This document shows positions 1 to 6,982 of a stretch of 9,820 nucleotides of DNA, piece by piece; positions within the stretch are counted from its first letter, which is position 1, and each line of letters opens with the position of its first letter. This DNA is from Chlorobiota bacterium (GTDB taxonomy: Bacteria; Bacteroidota; Bacteroidia; Flavobacteriales; Flavobacteriaceae). The stretch is taken from NCBI GenBank assembly GCA_013151975.1, contig JAADHG010000027.1:1-9820 (forward strand), written 5' to 3'. The notes under the pieces are model-generated. The model worked only from the letters and a program-made list of their open reading frames with translations, had not been told where the DNA came from and made no database searches. A program made the position numbers and the translations under genes.

Positions 1-1
1 T

Positions 2-322
2 ATTGGTAATAATGGCAGTTTTTTTAAAAATCCAATTGTTTCTAAAACTCAATTTAAAGAATTAAAGGTTAACTTTCCTGAGATGCCAAGTTATATAATA
101 TCAGATACTGAAGTAAAAATCCCCGCAGGTTGGCTTATTGAACAATCCGGTTTTAAAGGGAAACAGTTTGGCAATTACGGGGTGCACAAAAATCAAGCTT
201 TGGTGTTGGTAAACTATGGAGGTGCCAAAGGCGAAGATATTTTTAAGCTCTCAAAACTCATTCAATCAACAATCAAACGGCTTTTTAATATCACTTTAGA
301 AGCCGAAGTAAATATTATATAG
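2..322 (+). CDS. murB: UDP-N-acetylenolpyruvoylglucosamine reductase MurB, C-terminal part
   Basis: This is the last 106 codons of MurB, the cytoplasmic flavoenzyme that reduces UDP-GlcNAc-enolpyruvate to UDP-MurNAc with NADPH during peptidoglycan precursor synthesis. The reading frame is open from base 2 and the start lies upstream of the window; the first in-frame ATG (base 83) is internal. The visible sequence begins with IGNNGSFFKNP, the conserved block holding the serine that serves as proton donor in the family. It then carries KIPAGWLIEQSGFKG, GVHKNQALVLVN and the C-terminal LEAEVNII, which contains the conserved active-site glutamate. Roughly two thirds of the protein, including the FAD-binding domain, is outside the window. 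No terminator is obvious after the stop, and the following 150 bp is A+T-rich. Assignment is by motif recognition and is strong. Confidence 0.95.
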   Translation: MGNNGSFFKNPIVSKTQFKELKVNFPEMPSYIISDTEVKIPAGWLIEQSGFKGKQFGNYGVHKNQALVLVNYGGAKGEDIFKLSKLIQSTIKRLFNITLEAEVNII

Positions 323-472
323 CATTTTTTAGCGTTACTAAAGAAAACATTTTTAAACTCAATCTTTTAAAATTAATAGTACTGGTACGATTGTTGTCTT
401 GTTTTTATTAATTTTATAGCAATGTCTTTAAAAAAATAAGCTTTATTTATATATTAATTTTACATTTCAATC

Positions 473-1003
473 TTGGTTTCAAAATTAGAGCAACATATAG
501 TTAATCTGCTACAGGAAGGTGATAAACGTGCCATTCCGTTAATCTATGAGAATTACTCCCATTCGCTTTTAGGTGTTATTTCAAAGATAACTCATGATGA
601 AGCAATGGCACAAGATGCACTTCAAGAAAGTTTTATAAAAATATGGCGTTATTCCAAAAAGTACGATCCTAGCAAAGCAAAATTGTTTACTTGGTTGTAC
701 CGAATTGCAAGAAACACAGCAATTGATAAATTAAGAAGTCATAATATTAAATTTGAAAAAGAAGTCCAAATTGCCAATACTAACGTATATAAATTATCAA
801 CATCTGGTTTAAATCAAGACACCATTGATTTACAAAAGCATGTTGCCACTCTAGATTTAAAGTATCAAACTGTGTTAAAAGCCTTGTTTTTTGAAGGTAT
901 GACACAGCAAGAAGCTAGCGATGAATTAGACATTCCGTTGGGCACAATTAAATCTAGATTAAAAATTGGATTACGAGAATTAAAAAAAATCTATAATCCT
1001 TAA
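473..1003 (+). CDS. ECF-type RNA polymerase sigma factor (with adjacent anti-sigma)
   Basis: A 176-residue sigma-70 family protein of the extracytoplasmic-function type, which directs RNA polymerase to a stress or signal regulon. Region 2 covers about residues 20-90, with DALQESFIKIWRYSKKYD and FTWLYRIARNTAIDKLRS. Region 4 covers about residues 123-173, with GMTQQEASDELDIPLGTIKSRL as the helix-turn-helix. Regions 1 and 3 are absent, as expected for ECF factors. The start is TTG at 473: the frame is open upstream only to a stop at 455-457, and there is no in-frame ATG before region 2. The stop is 11 bases before the start of a membrane anti-sigma gene, so the two are very likely one operon and sigma activity is probably controlled by membrane sequestration. 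I see no clear TAnnTTTG element in the 150 bp upstream; TACGATTG at 386-393 is one base off. The target regulon cannot be read from the sequence. Confidence 0.93.
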   Translation: MVSKLEQHIVNLLQEGDKRAIPLIYENYSHSLLGVISKITHDEAMAQDALQESFIKIWRYSKKYDPSKAKLFTWLYRIARNTAIDKLRSHNIKFEKEVQIANTNVYKLSTSGLNQDTIDLQKHVATLDLKYQTVLKALFFEGMTQQEASDELDIPLGTIKSRLKIGLRELKKIYNP

Positions 1004-1014
1004 AACGTACAGTC

Positions 1015-1806
1015 ATGAAAAATAATGTACAATCATTTTTAGAATCTGGTTTACTAGATAAGTACTTAATAGGAGCTACAACAGTCACAGAAACTGTAGA
1101 AGTAGAATCGTTTATTGCTAAACACCCAGAAGTAAAAGAAGAGTACGATATATTACAGGATCATCTTGAATTGGTTTCAAAAACACAAGCCATTAGGCCT
1201 CCATCTTATACCTTAGATGTAATTATGGATGCTATTAATGACAAACCCGTTGTACAACTTCATCCAACTCGGAGAGCACCTTTTTGGTTTAGTATTGCTG
1301 CAAGTATAGCAGCACTTGTTTTTGCAGGAACATCTTATTTGTTTTACAATCAAAATCAAAAGCTTTTAAATGAAAACAATACCATTGCTGATGAGATTTT
1401 TGATTTGAGAGACGACATTAACAATAATAATGATAAGCTTGATGATGTGATGCGACAATTTATGAAGCTTAATAATCCTGAAACGGAAAAATATGTATTG
1501 CGTGGTAATGACAGAGCTAAAGATTTAAAAACTGTAGCTTATATAAATCCTATTGATAAGTCATCAATGATTGATGTAGTTTCTTTACCTGAACTTTCTG
1601 AAGAACAGTGTTACCAAATGTGGGCACAATTGCAGGATAAAATGGTAAACTTAGGTATTCTTGATATGTCAGATCAAAAATTAAAATCTGTACCTTATAT
1701 TGAAGATGCATTGAGTTTAAATATTACTATAGAGCCAAAAGGTGGTAATAAAAATGCTTCTCTTGAAAATTCGGTTGCTGAAATACCTCTAAAAAAAGAC
1801 AACTAG
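1015..1806 (+). CDS. RskA-family anti-sigma factor, single-pass membrane protein
   Basis: A 263-residue probable anti-sigma factor paired with the sigma gene 11 bases upstream. Residues 1-85 form a cytoplasmic helical domain with the LLDKYLIGATTVTETVEVESFIAKHPEV style of start seen in Bacteroidota RskA proteins; it lacks the zinc-binding HxxxCxxC motif of ZAS-type anti-sigmas. Residues 90-111 (WFSIAASIAALVFAGTSYLF) are the single membrane span. Residues 112-150 look like an Asn/Asp-rich coiled coil. Residues 150-258 match the RskA C-terminal domain, with LPELSEEQCYQMWAQL, NLGILD and LNITIEPKGGNKNASLE. In the family, the N-terminal domain holds sigma at the membrane and the outer domain senses a periplasmic signal, often followed by regulated proteolysis. 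That mechanism is inferred here. The gene is followed by a hairpin terminator, so the sigma/anti-sigma pair appears to be a closed two-gene unit. Confidence 0.88.
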   Translation: MKNNVQSFLESGLLDKYLIGATTVTETVEVESFIAKHPEVKEEYDILQDHLELVSKTQAIRPPSYTLDVIMDAINDKPVVQLHPTRRAPFWFSIAASIAALVFAGTSYLFYNQNQKLLNENNTIADEIFDLRDDINNNNDKLDDVMRQFMKLNNPETEKYVLRGNDRAKDLKTVAYINPIDKSSMIDVVSLPELSEEQCYQMWAQLQDKMVNLGILDMSDQKLKSVPYIEDALSLNITIEPKGGNKNASLENSVAEIPLKKDN

Positions 1807-1834
1807 CACATACTATTTTTGTTAAGATTTAACT

Positions 1835-1863
1835 AAAATCACAGCTAATCGCCGTGATTTTTT
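1835..1863 (+). terminator. Hairpin terminator after the sigma/anti-sigma pair
   Basis: AAAATCAC (1835-1842) pairs perfectly with GTGATTTT (1854-1861) across an 11-base loop. The 3' arm runs into a six-T tract (1858-1863). It sits 28 bases after the anti-sigma stop and before the next promoter, as expected for an intrinsic terminator. A competing pairing, ACAGCTAA (1841-1848) with TTAGCTGT (1862-1869), overlaps it and is described as a finding. Confidence 0.6.
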
Positions 1864-1905
1864 AGCTGTTATAATTATGAATTATTTAGCATTTGAATTG
1901 ACACA

Positions 1906-1940
1906 TTTGATGTTCTTTAATCATAAAAATCGTATCTTTG
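1906..1940 (+). promoter_or_regulatory. Bacteroidota-type promoter for the four-gene run
   Basis: TATCTTTG at 1933-1940 is an exact match to the -7 consensus TAnnTTTG of Bacteroidota. A TTTG at 1906-1909 could be the -33 element, but the 23-base spacing is longer than the usual 19-21. The -7 box ends 17 bases before the ATG at 1958, giving a very short leader like the other two promoters called in this window. Confidence 0.65.
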
Positions 1941-1957
1941 TATAAATTACTTTTCTT

Positions 1958-2161
1958 ATGAAACTACTTATAATCACATTAGTTTTATTAGGCTTAGCCA
2001 TAGCTGGAATAGCCATTAAACTTTGGGCAAAAAAAGATGGTAAATTTGCTGGAACTTGTGCAAGTCAAAACCCTGCAATAAATAAAGATGGAGAATCTTG
2101 TAGTTTTTGTGGTAAAACACCAGATCAGTTTAAAGATTGTGATGAACCACAACATTCTTAA
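1958..2161 (+). CDS. Small membrane-anchored cysteine-rich protein
   Basis: A 67-residue protein of unknown function. Residues 3-23 form one hydrophobic segment (LLIITLVLLGLAIAGIAIKLW) followed by KK, consistent with an N-terminal anchor or uncleaved signal; by the positive-inside rule the side on which the tail lies is ambiguous. The hydrophilic tail has four cysteines, at 34, 48, 51 and 61, including a CSFC pair (CxxC) flanked by GES and GKTPDQFKDC. This spacing could bind zinc or an iron-sulfur cluster, or form disulfides. I recall similar short proteins in flavobacteria, usually annotated only as membrane or secreted protein. The start is the ATG 17 bases after a strong -7 box. The glycosyltransferase start follows 7 bases after the stop, so it is the first gene of an operon. 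No role can be assigned. Confidence 0.82.
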   Translation: MKLLIITLVLLGLAIAGIAIKLWAKKDGKFAGTCASQNPAINKDGESCSFCGKTPDQFKDCDEPQHS

Positions 2162-2168
2162 CTAAACA

Positions 2169-3281
2169 ATGCTTGTATTAGATATCTTATTTTACACATT
2201 TATTGTTGTAGTTTGTGTTCAATTTATTTATTACGGGCTAATCTTTCCAAGATTTGCTTTTTCAAAATCTAAAAGAAACACCAAAAAGAAGATTCCAATT
2301 TCCATTCTTATTTGCGCTAAAAATGAAGCAGAAAATTTAAAACAATTCCTTCCATATATTTTAGAACAAAAATACTCTGATTTTGAAGTGATTTTAATTA
2401 ATGATGCTTCAAAGGATAACACCTTAGAGGTTATGAAATCTTTTAAGGCTAAACATGACAATGTAAAAATTGTTGATGTAAAACCTATTGAAGCATTTTG
2501 GGGAAGCAAAAAATATGCATTGACACTTGGTATAAAAGCAGCTTCACATAATTTTTTATTGTTTACAGACGCCGATTGTAAACCACTTTCAAAATATTGG
2601 ATTAAAGAAATGAGCAGTTGTTTTACTAATTCTAAAACTTTAGTGTTAGGCTACGGTGCATATAAAAAACAAAAGTACAGTTTGGTTAATACCATAATTA
2701 GATTTGAAACGCTAATGACAGCAATTCAATATTTTTCTTATGCCAAAATAGGAATCCCGTATATGGGAGTAGGCAGAAATTTAGCCTACAGAAAAGAAAC
2801 ATTTTTTAATGCCAATGGTTTTATGAATCATATGAACGTTCGTTCCGGTGATGACGACTTATTTGTTAACCAAGTAGCTACTTCTAAAAACACAGCTATT
2901 TGCTTTACAAAAAATAGCATTACTAAATCACTGCCTGAACCAAACTTTAAAGCTTGGTTTAACCAAAAAAAGCGGCATGTTTCTACCGCAAAACACTATA
3001 AGCTTAAACACAAATTTTTATTAGGTCTTTTTTACTTATCTCAACTTCTCTTTTGGAGTTTAAGTATTATTTTAATTTCACTTTTATTTCAATGGAAAAT
3101 TGTTATTTCTCTTTTTATATTAAGAATTCTTATTCAATATGTTAGCGTAGGAATTTCAGCAAAAAAGTTAAATGAGCTTGACACTATTTTTATCCTCCCT
3201 TTTCTAGATTTATTTTTAGTTTTCTCACAATTGGTTATCTTTATCTCTAATCTTGTGTCAAAGCCAAATCATTGGAAATAA
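2169..3281 (+). CDS. Membrane family 2 glycosyltransferase
   Basis: A 370-residue GT-A fold glycosyltransferase, GT2-like, expected to transfer a sugar from a nucleotide-sugar donor at the inner face of the inner membrane. Residues 5-25 are a membrane span. The catalytic domain starts at about 43 with ISILICAKNEAENL and continues with VILINDAS (D79). TDADC at 133-137 gives the DxD metal-binding motif, and GDDD at 227-230 supplies the probable catalytic base. FNQKKRH at 265-270 sits where processive GT2 enzymes have QxxRW, with His replacing Trp. Residues about 283-310, 311-330 and 342-363 are further membrane spans. The stop overlaps the next sigma gene by 10 bases. The acceptor and product (exopolysaccharide, glycolipid or other) cannot be deduced. 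Confidence 0.88.
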   Translation: MLVLDILFYTFIVVVCVQFIYYGLIFPRFAFSKSKRNTKKKIPISILICAKNEAENLKQFLPYILEQKYSDFEVILINDASKDNTLEVMKSFKAKHDNVKIVDVKPIEAFWGSKKYALTLGIKAASHNFLLFTDADCKPLSKYWIKEMSSCFTNSKTLVLGYGAYKKQKYSLVNTIIRFETLMTAIQYFSYAKIGIPYMGVGRNLAYRKETFFNANGFMNHMNVRSGDDDLFVNQVATSKNTAICFTKNSITKSLPEPNFKAWFNQKKRHVSTAKHYKLKHKFLLGLFYLSQLLFWSLSIILISLLFQWKIVISLFILRILIQYVSVGISAKKLNELDTIFILPFLDLFLVFSQLVIFISNLVSKPNHWK

Positions 3282-3808
3282 AAGAAGCCATAAACAAAGC
3301 CAAACAGAATGATCAAAAAGCGTTTAATTATCTATTAGACGTATTTTGGGATGATGTATATGGTTTTCAATTAAAACGCATTAACAATGAGAATGATGCT
3401 GAAGATATTACCATTCAAACATTTTCTAAAGCCTTTGATAAAATTGCAACTTTTAATGATGAATACAAGTTTAAAACATGGTTAATCACCATTTCAAAAA
3501 ATATACATATTGATTTAATTCGTAAAGAAAAGAAAAGCATTTCTACAGATAATGACGATACCATATACAAAGTTTTAGACGAATCTCCTTCACCAGAAGA
3601 CAAAATTATTACCGAACAAAATTTAGCTAAATTACTACGTGATTTAAAAAAATTAAAACCTCATTATCAAGAAGTAATAAACTTAAGATACTTTCAAGAA
3701 TTGAGCTACCAAGAAATAGCTAACGCTTTAAATGAACCCATAAGCAACATTAAAGTTAAGCTACTTAGAGCTAAAAAATTATTAGCCGAAATTATTCAGA
3801 AAAATTAA
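3272..3808 (+). CDS. Second ECF-type sigma factor, no adjacent anti-sigma gene
   Basis: A 178-residue ECF sigma factor. Region 2 lies at about residues 16-88, with DVFWDDVYGFQLKRINNENDAEDITIQTFSKAF and FKTWLITISKNIHIDLIR. An acidic linker follows (STDNDDTIYKVLDESPSPED). Region 4 lies at about 122-173, with LKPHYQEVINLRYFQELSYQEIANALNEPISNIKVKLLRAKK as the helix-turn-helix. The start is TTG at 3272; the frame opens only at 3251 after a stop and offers no ATG there. The gene overlaps the glycosyltransferase by 10 bases and its TAA shares a base with the ATG of the transporter (TAATG), so translation of all three is probably coupled. No anti-sigma gene is adjacent, unlike the sigma gene at 473, so control may be transcriptional or through an unlinked partner. 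Its regulon is unknown. Confidence 0.9.
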   Translation: MEIKEAINKAKQNDQKAFNYLLDVFWDDVYGFQLKRINNENDAEDITIQTFSKAFDKIATFNDEYKFKTWLITISKNIHIDLIRKEKKSISTDNDDTIYKVLDESPSPEDKIITEQNLAKLLRDLKKLKPHYQEVINLRYFQELSYQEIANALNEPISNIKVKLLRAKKLLAEIIQKN

Positions 3809-5022
3809 TGAAATTTACTCTTAAAAATTTAGGGCCAGGGCTATTGTTTGCAGGTGCCGCCATTGGTGTATCTCATTTAGTACAGTCAACTAGAGCTGGT
3901 GCCGACTTTGGACTAGGACTACTTTGGGCATTACTTTTAGTAAATTTATTTAAGTATCCTTTTTTTCAATATGGCCCAAGATACGCTTCGGCAACTGGTG
4001 AAAGTTTATTAGATGGCTATAAAAAAATGGGTAATGGTATTTTAATTACATATTACATTCTCACGTTTGCTACTATGTTTACCATTCAAACTGCAGTTAC
4101 CATAGTTACAGCAGGATTAGCATCGTCTCTATTTGGAGATTTTATTAGTATTGAAGTATGGACGGTTATTATTATTGCCATTTGTTTACTATTACTAATT
4201 GTTGGTCGCTATAAATTATTGGATGTACTTATTAAAATTATTATAGTCATTCTAACTCTTAGTACAATTGCTGCTGTAGTTACTGCATTAGTAAATAGTG
4301 AAACACCTATTTCATTTGCTCAAGTATTACCAGAGAACTCTCTAGAAATTGGATTTTTAATAGCATTTATGGGGTGGATGCCTGCGCCTTTAGATATTTC
4401 GGTATGGCACTCTCTTTGGGCAATTGAAAAACGTAAAAATGATAGTGCTTTTAATGCCAAATCTGCGTTATTCGATTTTAACATAGGTTATATAAGCACT
4501 ATTATTTTAGGTATTGGTTTTGTGTTTCTAGGATGCTTAGTTATGTTTAATAGCGGCGAAACTTTTAGTAAATCTGCTGGAGTATTTTCAAGCCAATTGA
4601 TTGAAATGTACACAGCAAGTTTAGGAAATTGGGCTTATATTATAATTGGTATCGCTGCTTTTACTACTATGTTTAGCACCACGCTTACAACCCTTGATGC
4701 ATCACCAAGAGCTATGCATAGAACAACGCAATTACTTTTTAAAAGCGCTTTTAAAAGAGGTTACCTTTTTTGGATTTTAACTTTAGCTGTTGGCACAATA
4801 GTTATCTTTTTTGTTTTTGCTTCAGAAATGGGGTTTCTCATAAAAATAGCAACCATTTTATCATTTCTTACGGCGCCTTTTTATGCCATTATCAATTACA
4901 AACTAATTAGCAGTAAGCATACACCTAAGAGCGCTAGACCATCGTTAAAAATGCATATACTTAGCTGGTTAGGCATCTTTTTCTTAATAGGGTTTAGTAT
5001 TTGGTATCTCACCATATTATAG
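3808..5022 (+). CDS. Divergent Nramp-family transporter
   Basis: A 404-residue polytopic inner-membrane protein with about 11 spans, related to Nramp/MntH proton-coupled divalent metal importers. It opens with NLGPGLLFAGAAIG, which aligns without gaps to the GPAFIAAIGYIDPGN start of MntH. The canonical metal-binding DPGN of span 1 is then G20-V21-S22-H23, so both coordinating residues (Asp and Asn) are missing. The span 6 region is FMGWMPAPLDISVWHS (M191 to D196) instead of the usual MPH motif. Other family traits include the following conserved H-S and long hydrophobic helices with short loops. Substrate is therefore uncertain: it may carry a different ion or solute. The start overlaps the sigma stop by one base. 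It is the last gene of the four-gene run, and a fresh promoter precedes lipA just after it. Confidence 0.8.
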   Translation: MKFTLKNLGPGLLFAGAAIGVSHLVQSTRAGADFGLGLLWALLLVNLFKYPFFQYGPRYASATGESLLDGYKKMGNGILITYYILTFATMFTIQTAVTIVTAGLASSLFGDFISIEVWTVIIIAICLLLLIVGRYKLLDVLIKIIIVILTLSTIAAVVTALVNSETPISFAQVLPENSLEIGFLIAFMGWMPAPLDISVWHSLWAIEKRKNDSAFNAKSALFDFNIGYISTIILGIGFVFLGCLVMFNSGETFSKSAGVFSSQLIEMYTASLGNWAYIIIGIAAFTTMFSTTLTTLDASPRAMHRTTQLLFKSAFKRGYLFWILTLAVGTIVIFFVFASEMGFLIKIATILSFLTAPFYAIINYKLISSKHTPKSARPSLKMHILSWLGIFFLIGFSIWYLTIL

Positions 5023-5045
5023 CATTTTATTTATGTAATACTTTG

Positions 5046-5053
5046 TATCTTTG
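5046..5053 (+). promoter_or_regulatory. -7 element of the lipA-gap promoter
   Basis: TATCTTTG followed by CG is an exact match to the Bacteroidota -7 consensus TAnnTTTG, ending 21 bases before the lipA ATG. The -33 region around 5020-5026 is A+T-rich but has no clear TTTG. It separates lipA-gap from the upstream transporter gene, although no terminator is visible between them. Confidence 0.65.
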
Positions 5054-5074
5054 CGTCCACATTTGTAATACATA

Positions 5075-5953
5075 ATGAATACAAAAACAACTTCAAATAT
5101 ATTACCAGAACGTCAAGCTAAACCAAAATGGCTTCGCGTTAAATTACCTACTGGAAAAAAATATACCGAGCTTCGTGGTTTGGTGGACAAATACAGTTTA
5201 AATACTATTTGTGTTTCTGGGAGTTGCCCTAATATGGGCGAATGTTGGGGAGAAGGAACTGCAACATTTATGATTCTTGGTAACATTTGTACACGTTCTT
5301 GTGGTTTCTGTGGTGTTAAAACTGGAAGACCTGAAACTGTAGATTGGGACGAACCTGAAAAAGTAGCGCGTTCTATTAAACTCATGAAAATTAAACATGC
5401 TGTATTAACAAGTGTAGATAGAGACGACCTAAAAGATATGGGAAGTATTATGTGGACTGAAACTGTTAAAGCGGTTCGTAGAATGAATCCTGAAACAACT
5501 CTAGAAACATTAATTCCAGATTTTCAAGGTGTAGAACAACATTTAGACAGAATTCTTGCAGTTAGCCCTGAAGTGATTTCTCATAATATGGAAACTGTAC
5601 GCCGGTTAACAAGAGAAGTACGCATACAAGCTAAATATGATAGAAGTTTAGATGTTTTAAAATATTTAAAAAATCAAGGACAACGTCGTACAAAAACTGG
5701 AATTATGCTAGGTTTGGGTGAAAAACGTGAGGAAGTTATAGAAACACTACATGAATTAAAAGATGCAAAAGTAGACGTAGTTACTATTGGACAATACCTT
5801 CAACCAAGTAAAAAGCACTTACCGGTAAAACAGTTTATTACACCTGATCAATTTGAAGAATACAAAGAGATAGGTCTTGATTTGGGGTTTAAACATGTAG
5901 AAAGTAGTGCACTTGTTAGATCTTCATATAAAGCTCAAAAACACATCAATTAA
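5075..5953 (+). CDS. lipA: Lipoyl synthase LipA (radical SAM)
   Basis: A 292-residue lipoyl synthase that inserts two sulfurs into octanoyl chains on the lipoyl domains of pyruvate and 2-oxoglutarate dehydrogenases and the glycine cleavage H protein. The auxiliary [4Fe-4S] cluster ligands are in CVSGSCPNMGEC (C46, C51, C57). The radical SAM cluster ligands are in CTRSCGFC (C72, C76, C79). The C-terminal RSSY at 282-285 supplies the serine ligand of the auxiliary cluster. Other family blocks include NICTRSCGFCGVKTG, ETLIPDFQG, ISHNMETVRRLT, KTGIMLGLGE and TIGQYLQPSKKHLPV. Length is normal and the protein is complete. The start is the ATG 21 bases after a consensus -7 box. The gap gene begins 2 bases after the stop, so the two are almost certainly cotranscribed. 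Confidence 0.97.
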   Translation: MNTKTTSNILPERQAKPKWLRVKLPTGKKYTELRGLVDKYSLNTICVSGSCPNMGECWGEGTATFMILGNICTRSCGFCGVKTGRPETVDWDEPEKVARSIKLMKIKHAVLTSVDRDDLKDMGSIMWTETVKAVRRMNPETTLETLIPDFQGVEQHLDRILAVSPEVISHNMETVRRLTREVRIQAKYDRSLDVLKYLKNQGQRRTKTGIMLGLGEKREEVIETLHELKDAKVDVVTIGQYLQPSKKHLPVKQFITPDQFEEYKEIGLDLGFKHVESSALVRSSYKAQKHIN

Positions 5954-5955
5954 TT

Positions 5956-6951
5956 ATGATTAATATTGCCATAAATGGTTTTGGTAGAATAGGCAGACGT
6001 GTTTTTAGGTTGCTCCAAGAGCATAGTGATATTCAAGTTGTAGCTATTAATGACTTAGCCGATGCTAAAACCTTAAGTCATTTATTAAAGTACGACAGTA
6101 TTCATGGTGTTTTCAAAGGCGATGTAAGTCATGATTCAAATCATATTATTGTTAATAACAGGAGTGTTACACTTATTAACCAACCCAATATAACCAATAT
6201 CAATTGGAAACCTTATAATATAGATTTTGTAATTGAAGCTACTGGAAAATTTAAATCATCCGAAAAGCTTCAGCATCATATACAAAATGGAGCTTCCAAA
6301 GTTATACTAACAGTCCCTCCAACTGATGATTCTATAAAAACTGTTGTTTTAGGAATAAATGACCAAATACTAACTGGAGAAGAGCTTATAGTGTCTAATG
6401 CCTCATGCACAACAAATAATGCAGCTCCAATGATTAAAATTATAAACGATTTATGTGGTATAAAACAAGCGTACATAACTACGGTACATTCTTATACTAC
6501 AGATCAAAGCTTACATGACCAACCACATCGTGACCTAAGACGCGCAAGAGCTGCAAGTCAATCTATAGTCCCTACAACTACTGGTGCTGCAAAAGCTTTA
6601 ACAAAAATATTCCCAAGTTTATCTAATGTTATCGGTGGTTGTGGCATTAGAGTTCCCGTAGCTAATGGCTCATTAACAGATATTACTTTTAATGTTTCAA
6701 AAACAGTTTCGGTTGCTGATGTAAACAATGCCTTTAAGATTGCTTCTGAAACAACATATAAAGATATTCTAGAATATACTGAAGATCCAATTGTTTCTAT
6801 CGATATTGTAGGAAATCTTCATTCTTGTATATTTGATTCTCTAATGACTTCGGTAATTGGAAACATGATAAAAATTATTGGATGGTACGATAATGAGACC
6901 GGATATTCTAGCAGAATTATCGATTTAATTTATAAATTATCCAAAAAATAA
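5956..6951 (+). CDS. gap: Type I glyceraldehyde-3-phosphate dehydrogenase
   Basis: A complete 331-residue phosphorylating GAPDH, interconverting glyceraldehyde-3-phosphate and 1,3-bisphosphoglycerate in the cytoplasm. The Rossmann start INGFGRIGRRVFR is at residues 6-18. Catalytic Cys151 lies in SNASCTTNN and the partner His178 in TTVHSYTTDQ. The S-loop is LHDQPHRDLRRARAAS, followed by IVPTTTGAAKAL, and WYDNETGYS is near the end. D33 in AINDLAD and the Pro of DQPH are retained; in the Bacillus enzyme these positions favour NAD over NADP, so NAD use is inferred. The Cys usually four residues after the catalytic one (CTTNC) is Asn here. Many flavobacteria carry more than one gap gene, so whether this is the main glycolytic copy or a gluconeogenic one cannot be decided from this window. 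Cotranscription with lipA is likely (2-base gap). Confidence 0.95.
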   Translation: MINIAINGFGRIGRRVFRLLQEHSDIQVVAINDLADAKTLSHLLKYDSIHGVFKGDVSHDSNHIIVNNRSVTLINQPNITNINWKPYNIDFVIEATGKFKSSEKLQHHIQNGASKVILTVPPTDDSIKTVVLGINDQILTGEELIVSNASCTTNNAAPMIKIINDLCGIKQAYITTVHSYTTDQSLHDQPHRDLRRARAASQSIVPTTTGAAKALTKIFPSLSNVIGGCGIRVPVANGSLTDITFNVSKTVSVADVNNAFKIASETTYKDILEYTEDPIVSIDIVGNLHSCIFDSLMTSVIGNMIKIIGWYDNETGYSSRIIDLIYKLSKK

Positions 6952-6982
6952 TTTTCGGGCAAAATACATAAATATTAAAAAA

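Noticed and set aside
83..322. A separate 79-residue protein starting at ATG 83
   Set aside because: The frame is open to the window edge and the codons before 83 encode the conserved MurB block GNNGSFFKNP, so the ATG is internal.
386..393. TACGATTG as the -7 box for the first sigma gene
   Set aside because: One mismatch to TAnnTTTG, no -33 partner, and about 80 bases of leader, unlike the short leaders of the other promoters here.
434..448. AAATAA-GCT-TTATTT palindrome upstream of the first sigma gene as an operator
   Set aside because: It is six A/T pairs in very A+T-rich DNA and easily arises by chance.
1835..1869. H-type pseudoknot from the two interleaved pairings
   Set aside because: There are no bases between the 3' arm of the first stem and the 3' arm of the second, so nothing could span the 8-bp first stem; alternative hairpins are more realistic.
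1871..1885. ATAATT-ATG-AATTAT inverted repeat upstream of the small Cys-rich gene
   Set aside because: Short and entirely A/T in its arms, about 50 bases before the -7 box; not distinguishable from background.
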